A DNA stretch of 64,000 bases from the NCBI GenBank assembly GCA_947561585.1, contig CANNZV010002598.1, positions 27,633 to 91,632 on the forward strand, read 5' to 3'. Positions 58,578 through 64,000 of the stretch are shown here, piece by piece. Source of the stretch: Caprella mutica. Its lineage: Eukaryota; Arthropoda; Malacostraca; Amphipoda; Caprellidae. The notes under the pieces were generated by a model that did no database searches, was not told the DNA's origin, and saw only the letters and a program-made list of their open reading frames with translations. Position 1 is the first letter of the stretch. Each line of letters begins with the position of its first letter. The translations under genes and the position numbers were made by a program.

Positions 58578-58679
58578 ATAGGATACCTCAGCAAATTTAT
58601 TCCTAATTAATTTTGTTAAATCTGACAGAGTCTCTAAGACAACTAGAAAAAAAAACAATATTTGGAATTGGAATTCCAA

Positions 58680-59100
58680 ACTTGATGAGGACTTTACCAA
58701 ACTGAAGAATATGTTAATTGAAGCTCCAGTGCTGAAATATTTCAAACCAAACAAACCAACAGTATTACTGTGTGATGCTTCGAAATCCGGTTTAGAAGCA
58801 GTTCTCATACAAGAAGGACATCCGATTGCTTATGCATCAAGAGCAATGACAAACACGGAACAGCAATATGCTGATATTGAGAAAGAATGTCTAGCAATTG
58901 TATTTGGATGTAAAAAGTTTGAACAAATATCTATGAACATAAAATAATTGTTCAATCGGATCAAAGACCTTTAGAAGCTATCTTGAAAAAACCGCTGGTT
59001 AACGCACCCAAGAGGCTACAGAGGATGATAATGCAGCTCCAACATTTTGACTTGACAGTAAGGTATGTGCCAGAGAAAGATGTACCTGTAGCAGATTTTC
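58680..59100 (+). pseudogene. RNase H domain remnant (gypsy element 2)
   Basis: The readable blocks are LLCDASKSGLEAVLIQEGHP (first catalytic Asp), YADIEKECLAIVFGCKKF (catalytic Glu), and, after a shift at about 58920, SDQRPLEAIL and VPEKDVPVADFLSRE. The frame is broken once within the domain. Confidence 0.82.
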
Positions 59101-59159
59101 TAAGCAGAGAATACATTCAAAATGGAGCATCACTGGGTGAAAATGAAGACCAAGTATTG

Positions 59160-59680
59160 GCAGTGGATGATCTAAAGCAAATATCCTCAGTTGATTATGT
59201 ATGTAGCACTGAAAGCAACTACAGTGAAAGAGATAGCAGATCACTCAGAACAAATTGAACAATTGATAAAGTTGAAAGATTATACAATTAATGGATGGCC
59301 GGAAAAATATGATAAAATAGAAAATAATATGAAATATTTCTTCAAATTCAGAGATGAAATTAGTTATGAAAATAATCTTCAGTTCAAAGGGGAAAGATAA
59401 TGATTCCTAAATCTTTACAGAGCAAATTAACAAACAACTTAGTGAAATTACATTTAGGAAAGGAAGCCACTATTCGTCGGCAAGAAATTCCTCCTACGTA
59501 TTGGCCAACTATGAAAAATGAAATATCAAATGAACTGGAGAATTATGGAATTTGCAACTCGTACCAAACAAAGCAACCAAAATAGCCACTACTTCAAACT
59601 AAATTGACAGAAAGACTTTGGAAGAAGACTTTGACAGAATTGATCTGTTTGAAATAAATGGCGAAAAGTATTTGATTCTG
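59160..59680 (+). pseudogene. integrase, N-terminal and start of core (gypsy element 2)
   Basis: Short frames give the degenerate zinc-binding region (LVKLHLGKEATIRRQE, YWPTMKNEI, YGICNSYQ), in which one His and one Cys of the HHCC set are recognisable. The first core strand with its Asp (IDLFEINGEKYL) follows, up to the FB3 insertion. Confidence 0.75.
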
Positions 59681-59961
59681 GTGACCGGAGAATTTGCCGT
59701 GGGAAATTTCGCCGTCGGAATTTTCGCCGTTTGAAAATTTACCGTTAGGAAGATTCGCCGTGAGGAATATTTAAATAATTTTTAATTAATAATAAACTGA
59801 ATATACATATTTATTTCTATGTATGTTAATAACTATGTGGAAATGATAAAAATAATGTTAGATGACTAAACATATTACATATATTCCTATTTATTCCCGA
59901 ATATTCCTCACGGCGAATTTTCCTAACGGCGAATTTTCCTACGGCGAAAATTCCTAGAACC
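59680..59961. mobile_element. foldback element FB3 in the integrase gene
   Basis: A 282-bp element begins GGTGACCGGAGAATTTGCCG and ends, reverse-complemented, GGTTCTAGGAATTTTCGCCG. Each arm is three to five copies of a ~14-bp unit, GGAAAATTCGCCGT. An exact 9-bp duplication TTTGATTCT lies at 59671-59679 and 59962-59970. Removing the element and one duplication restores the phase of the integrase reading across the site. The centre is AT-rich and non-coding. Its arms and duplication length match FB1 and FB2. Confidence 0.88.
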
Positions 59962-59970
59962 TTTGATTCT

Positions 59971-60728
59971 ATCAGATTATTTCTCTAACTATTTCGAGAT
60001 AGATCTATTGACATCAACTACAAAAGAAGCAATTATCTCAAAAATGAAAACTCATTTCGCTAGATATGGAGTGCCAGATGAGGTAGTTAGTGACAGTGCA
60101 CAGTGCACTGCAGTTCACTAGTGAGAACTTTAAAATTTTCAGTCATGAATAGGGATTTGAACACAAAATGTCACCTCCTTACCATCAGCAATCCAATGGC
60201 AAAGCAGAGAGTGGTGTTAAAATAGCTAAGAAGATACTAATCAAAGCCAAAGATGCAGGAGAAGATCCATTAAAAATGCTATTAGAATGGAGGAACTTAC
60301 CAACAATGGGTCATGATGTTTCACCAGTTCAGAAATTTTTCAATAGAAGAACCAAATCTTTACTACCGATAAAATATACCCAGTTAGATAAGGGTCTGGA
60401 TGGAAAACTTAAAAGCAAAAAGAAAGAAATGAAAGAAAATCAAAAGAAATATTATGATAGAAACACGAGAGAGCTTTCTGAGTTGAAAGTAGGAGACACA
60501 GTGAGGGTAGAGCCAGAGATCTTGGGAGAGAAGATTTGGATAAAAGGAAAAATTATGGAAGAGATTAGACAGAGGCAGTACAGAGTATTGAAACAAGATG
60601 GAGAGACAGTAATTAGAAATAGGAGAAAACTGCACAAAATATCGGAAAAATTTGAAGAAGAAATAAGAGGTACTGAGAAGAAAGAAGAAGTCGATCCAAA
60701 TAATATGAATAGAACCATTGTGTGGTAA
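59971..60728 (+). pseudogene. integrase, core end and C-terminus (gypsy element 2)
   Basis: After FB3 the core continues (ARYGVPDEVVSDS, with the second Asp). A short break follows at about 60118, then from 60168 a 186-codon frame has SPPYHQQSNGKAESGVKIAK with the catalytic Glu. It ends with a positively charged C-terminal module (KVGDTVRVEPE, VIRNRRKLHKI). A purine tract follows before the LTR. Confidence 0.85.
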
Positions 60729-60846
60729 ATAGAAAAGGATATTAGTAGAGAAAATGATAAGCCGGTGACCACAGCCAGAATCACTACCCGAACTTGGTCA
60801 AGAACAGGAGTTGCCCTAAAGAAACCTAACAGATACCCTAACAACT

Positions 60847-60866
60847 GAAGAATGATGGGAGAGAGA
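60847..60866 (+). other. polypurine tract of gypsy element 2
   Basis: GAAGAATGATGGGAGAGAGA directly precedes the TG of the 3' LTR. Confidence 0.75.
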
Positions 60867-61025
60867 TGTAATGGATTTATATTGTTCTAATATTATTATT
60901 TGTATTTTATTTCAAATTAGCATTATATAAGTTGGTATCTTGGATATGGAGATTTGTATATTAATCGAGAGTTTTCAAGTAAATCAGCTTTATACTAGAC
61001 GGACTATTTATTAAAACATATTACA
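60867..61025 (+). repeat. 3' LTR of gypsy element 2
   Basis: 159 bp with the same boundaries as the 5' LTR and about six differences. Confidence 0.92.
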
Positions 61026-61030
61026 ATTTT

Positions 61031-61485
61031 CATTAAAAATATGTATGTGTATATTTTTACATAATTTAATTCCATTTGCATATAAAAATTTAAGAGGATA
61101 AGCAACTGAAAAAAAAAAAATCTGATCTTTATTAAATAGAGTAAAGAGAGGAAAGAGAATCATTATTATCAAAATGAATAAATGTTCGGGAAAGAATATT
61201 TTATTCTATTTATCTATTAAAAATAATTAAAGCACACTTGGCATTAGTTTCATGTCCGGACCCCTCCCTGCAACTATACAAAAAAATTACACACAAAAAT
61301 TTAGAGAAGATGAGATTCGTTTTTCTGGAAATAATAGGGGTTGAATTTTGGATTAATTTTGTAGTCCAAGTTGATGTTCCATTTTAATTGAACTTTTGTA
61401 AATTTTGAGACTGAGGAAATGTAGAGAAAAACGGTGGATCTAAAACTTGTTTTAACAAACGTCTCTATACCATTTACAGTTCTAG
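61031..61485. other. non-coding
   Basis: AT-rich flank of element 2 without features. Confidence 0.45.
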
Positions 61486-61680
61486 TTGATCCAAATGAAA
61501 TAATATTTGATCCAAGTGAATTTCAATTTGATCCAAGTGAAATTGAAATTGATCCTTATGAAATTGAATTTGATCCTTTTGAAATTGAAATTGATCTTTA
61601 TGAAATTGAATTTGATCCTTTTGAAATTGAATTTAATCCAAGTGAAATAATATTTGATCCAAGTGAAATTGAATATTTTA
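61486..61680. repeat. 21-bp minisatellite
   Basis: About nine copies of GATCCAAGTGAAATTGAATTT are present. The frame that runs through it (61434-61757) has no ATG and merely reads the repeat. Confidence 0.9.
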
Positions 61681-61825
61681 TCATTCCGATTCTTCACATT
61701 TTGTGTCTTTGTCTGTTGGTTAGTTGGTCGGTTGCAAGAAAAATGTCACGATTTTAACATTAAAAATGTAATAAATATTTGTATAATTTATGAGATTACG
61801 ATTGGCCAATCAAAATCTCACATTG

Positions 61826-63645
61826 CCCACCATAATCTTTCATTGCCCACCATAATCTTTTATTGCCTACCATAATCTTTCATTTTCCACCTTAATCTTT
61901 CATTGCCCACTATAATCTTTCATTCTCCACCATAATCTTTCATTCTCCACCATAATCTTTCACTCTACACTATAATCTTTCATTACCCACCATAATCTTT
62001 CATTACCACCATAATCTTTTATTGCCCACCATAATCTTTCATTGTCCACCATAATCTTTCATTGTCCACCCTAATTTTTCATTGCCCACCAAAATATTTT
62101 ATTGCCTACCATAATCTTTCATTTTCCACCATAATCTTTCATTCTCCACCATAATCTTTCATTCTCCACCATAATCTTTCATTCTCCACTATAATCTTTC
62201 ATTATCCACCATAATCTTTCATTACCACCATAATCTTTCATTCTCCACCATAATCTTTCATTCTCCACCATAATGTTTCATTCTCCACTATAATCTTTCA
62301 TTATCCACCATAATCTTTCATTACCACCATAATCTTTCATTCTCCACCATAATGTTTCATTCTCCACTATAATCTTTCATTATCCACCATAATCTTTCAT
62401 TACCACCATAATCTTTCATTGCCCACCATAATCTTTCATTGCCTACCATAATCTTTCATTGCCTACCATAATCTTTCATTTCCCATCATAATCTTTCATT
62501 TCCCACCATAATCTCTCATAGCCCACCAGAATCTCTCATTGCCCACCATAATCTTTCATTATCCACCATAATCTTTCATTACCTACCATAATCTTTCATT
62601 GCCCAACATAATCTTTCATTGCCCAACATAATCTTTCATTGCCCAACATAATCTTTCATTGCCCACCCTAATCTTTCATTGTCCACCAAAATATTTTATT
62701 GCTTACCATAATCTTTCATTCTCCACCATAATCTTTCATTCTCCACCAAAATCTTTCATTCTCCACCATAGTCTTTCATTCTCCACCATAATCTTTCATT
62801 CTCCATTATAATCTTTCATTATCCACCATAATCTTTCATTGCCTATCATAATCTTTCATTGCCCACCATAATCTTTCATTGCCCACCATAATCTTTCATT
62901 GCCTACCAAAATCTTTCATTGCCTACCATAATCTTTCATTTCCCACCATAATCTTTAATTTCCCACCATAATCTCTCATAGCCCACCAGAATCTCTCATT
63001 GCCCACCATAATCTTTCATTATCCACCATAATCTTTCATTACCTACCATAATCTTTCATTGCCCAACATAATCTTTCATTGTCCACCCTAATCTTTCATT
63101 GCCCTCCATAATCTTTCATTGCCTACCAATCTTTCATTGCCTACCATAATCTCTCATTGCCTACCATAATCTTTCATTACCTACCGTAATCTTTCATTGA
63201 CCACCATAATCTTTCATTGCCCACCATAATCTTTCATTGCCAACCATAATCTTTCATTGCCCACCATAATCTTTAATTTCCCACCATAATCTCTCATAGC
63301 CCACCAGAATCTCTCATTGCCCACCATAATCTTTCATTATCCACCATAATCTTTCATTACCTACCATAATCTTTCATTGCCCAACATAATCTTTCATTGT
63401 CCACCCTAATCTTTCATTGCCCTCCATAATCTTTCATTGCCTACCAATCTTTCATTGCCTACCATAATCTCTCATTGCCTACCATAATCTTTCATTACCT
63501 ACCGTAATCTTTCATTGACCACCATAATCTTTCATTGCCCACCATAATCTTTCATTGCCAACCATAATCTTTCATTGCCCACCATAATCTTTCATTGCCC
63601 ACCCTAATCTTTCATTGTCCACCCTAATCTTTCATTGCCCACCAT
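61826..63645. repeat. 20-bp minisatellite, left arm of a probable foldback
   Basis: About 90 copies of ACCATAATCTTTCATTGCCC are present, with CTCC, TTCC, ATCC and CCTA variants. A ~318-bp block of variants is repeated head to tail (near 62950-63265 and 63268-63583), with a partial third copy around 62500-62640. The orientation inverts at 63830, which makes this look like one arm of a foldback element cut by the window edge. Confidence 0.95.
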
Positions 63646-63829
63646 AAAAAGTATATATTAAACAAAAAAATATAAAATAGTATAATAAACCTATATAAAA
63701 AAGTTATATTAGGATATACACAAATATTTTGTGTGAAAAATAATTGTGTGAAATAAATTTGTGTAAAAAAATTGGGTAAAAAAATATGAATAAAAATAGG
63801 GATAAAAATTTACATGAATGGCAATATCA
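63646..63829. other. AT-rich centre between inverted minisatellite arms
   Basis: A 184-bp stretch with a loose TTGTGTGAAAAATA repeat. It is the only sequence between the two arms, so no transposase is inside the visible part. Confidence 0.6.
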
Positions 63830-64000
63830 ATGAATGGAAGATTATGATGGACAATGAAATATTATGGTGGGCGATGAAAGATTAGGGTGGGCAATGAAAG
63901 ATTACGGTGGGCAATGAAAGATTATGGTGGTCAATGGAAGATTAGGGTGGGCGATGAAAGATTAGGGTGGGCAATGAAAGATTATGGTGGGCAATGGAAG
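63830..64000. repeat. inverted 20-bp minisatellite, right arm (continues outside)
   Basis: About eight copies of GGGCAATGAAAGATTATGGT, the reverse complement of the unit at 61826-63645, run to the window edge. Confidence 0.95.

Larger units (their letters stand above)
56689..61025 (+). mobile_element. mag-like Ty3/gypsy retrotransposon (element 2), decayed
   Basis: Two 159-bp LTRs (56689-56847 and 60867-61025) begin TGTAATGG and end ATATTACA. They differ at about six positions (near 4 percent), so this copy is older than element 1. A 5-bp duplication ATTTT flanks it (56684-56688 and 61026-61030). A primer site TGGTGTCAGAGG follows the 5' LTR directly. The order gag, protease, RT, RNase H, integrase and the double zinc-knuckle gag fit the mag/K02A2.6-like lineage. 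Frames are broken in many places, the catalytic part of RT is deleted and integrase is interrupted by a foldback element. Confidence 0.93.

Noticed and set aside
61434..61757. 107-codon frame with FDPSEIE repeats
   Set aside because: It has no ATG and simply reads the 21-bp minisatellite.

Overview
The window is AT-rich nuclear DNA of an animal, most likely an insect. It contains piggyBac, Ty3/gypsy, mariner/Tc1 and hAT-type elements, short GT-AG introns and a fragmentary C-type-lectin gene. The species cannot be named from the sequence. Real host genes are almost absent. I support one secreted lectin-like gene on the minus strand (exons near 31.3-31.6 and 28.0-28.2 kb, with a decayed exon-like stretch near 25.8-26.0 kb), one probable BTB/BACK-type exon (41.28-41.5 kb), and two weak exon candidates (1-96 and 17283-17358). 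Everything else is transposons and tandem repeats.

Layout. 0.16-0.76 kb: a ~57-bp tandem array. 1.47-3.63 kb: a foldback element (FB1, 9-bp target duplication) with a second one (FB2) nested inside; their inverted arms are short tandem repeats. 3.64-12.51 kb: a young Ty3/gypsy element on the minus strand. Its LTRs differ by three substitutions, but pol carries a stop and a 1-nt shift. Its 5' LTR holds an apparently intact piggyBac element (9067-12016, three exons, 628 aa). 12.5-17.9 kb: non-coding, with one TTAA-bounded MITE candidate. 17.9-25.3 kb: a satellite block of 35-bp and 20/21-bp families with higher-order and segmental duplications. It includes a ~120-bp repeat carrying AGGTCA motifs, which recurs inverted at 49.7 kb. 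25.7-31.6 kb: the lectin gene, its introns filled with a LINE-like fragment and a mariner-like element. 31.9-45.3 kb: two inverted copies of one long repeat, each adjoining an AACATT-type minisatellite foldback. Between them lie an hAT-like element with repeat arms (35.62-38.28 kb), nested TA-bounded MITEs and two 18-bp minisatellites. 45.3-51 kb: another TIR element with a nested foldback built from a mariner transposase 3' end, and a Tc1-like remnant. 53.9-54.6 kb: a TTAA-bounded MITE. 56.69-61.03 kb: an older mag-like Ty3/gypsy element, decayed, with a 282-bp foldback (FB3, 9-bp target duplication) in its integrase. 61.8-64 kb: a 20-bp minisatellite of about 90 units, with inverted units at the window edge.

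The recurring theme is a class of inverted-arm elements whose arms are short tandem repeats with a family-specific unit (FB1, FB2 and FB3, probably the 61.8-64 kb element, plus hAT-like and CCCAGGTAACATT-ended versions). FB1, FB2 and FB3 have 9-bp target duplications (FB2 with one mismatch) and loosely similar ends, as expected of FB/MULE-type foldback transposons. They give a simple explanation for why the locus is so rich in minisatellites.
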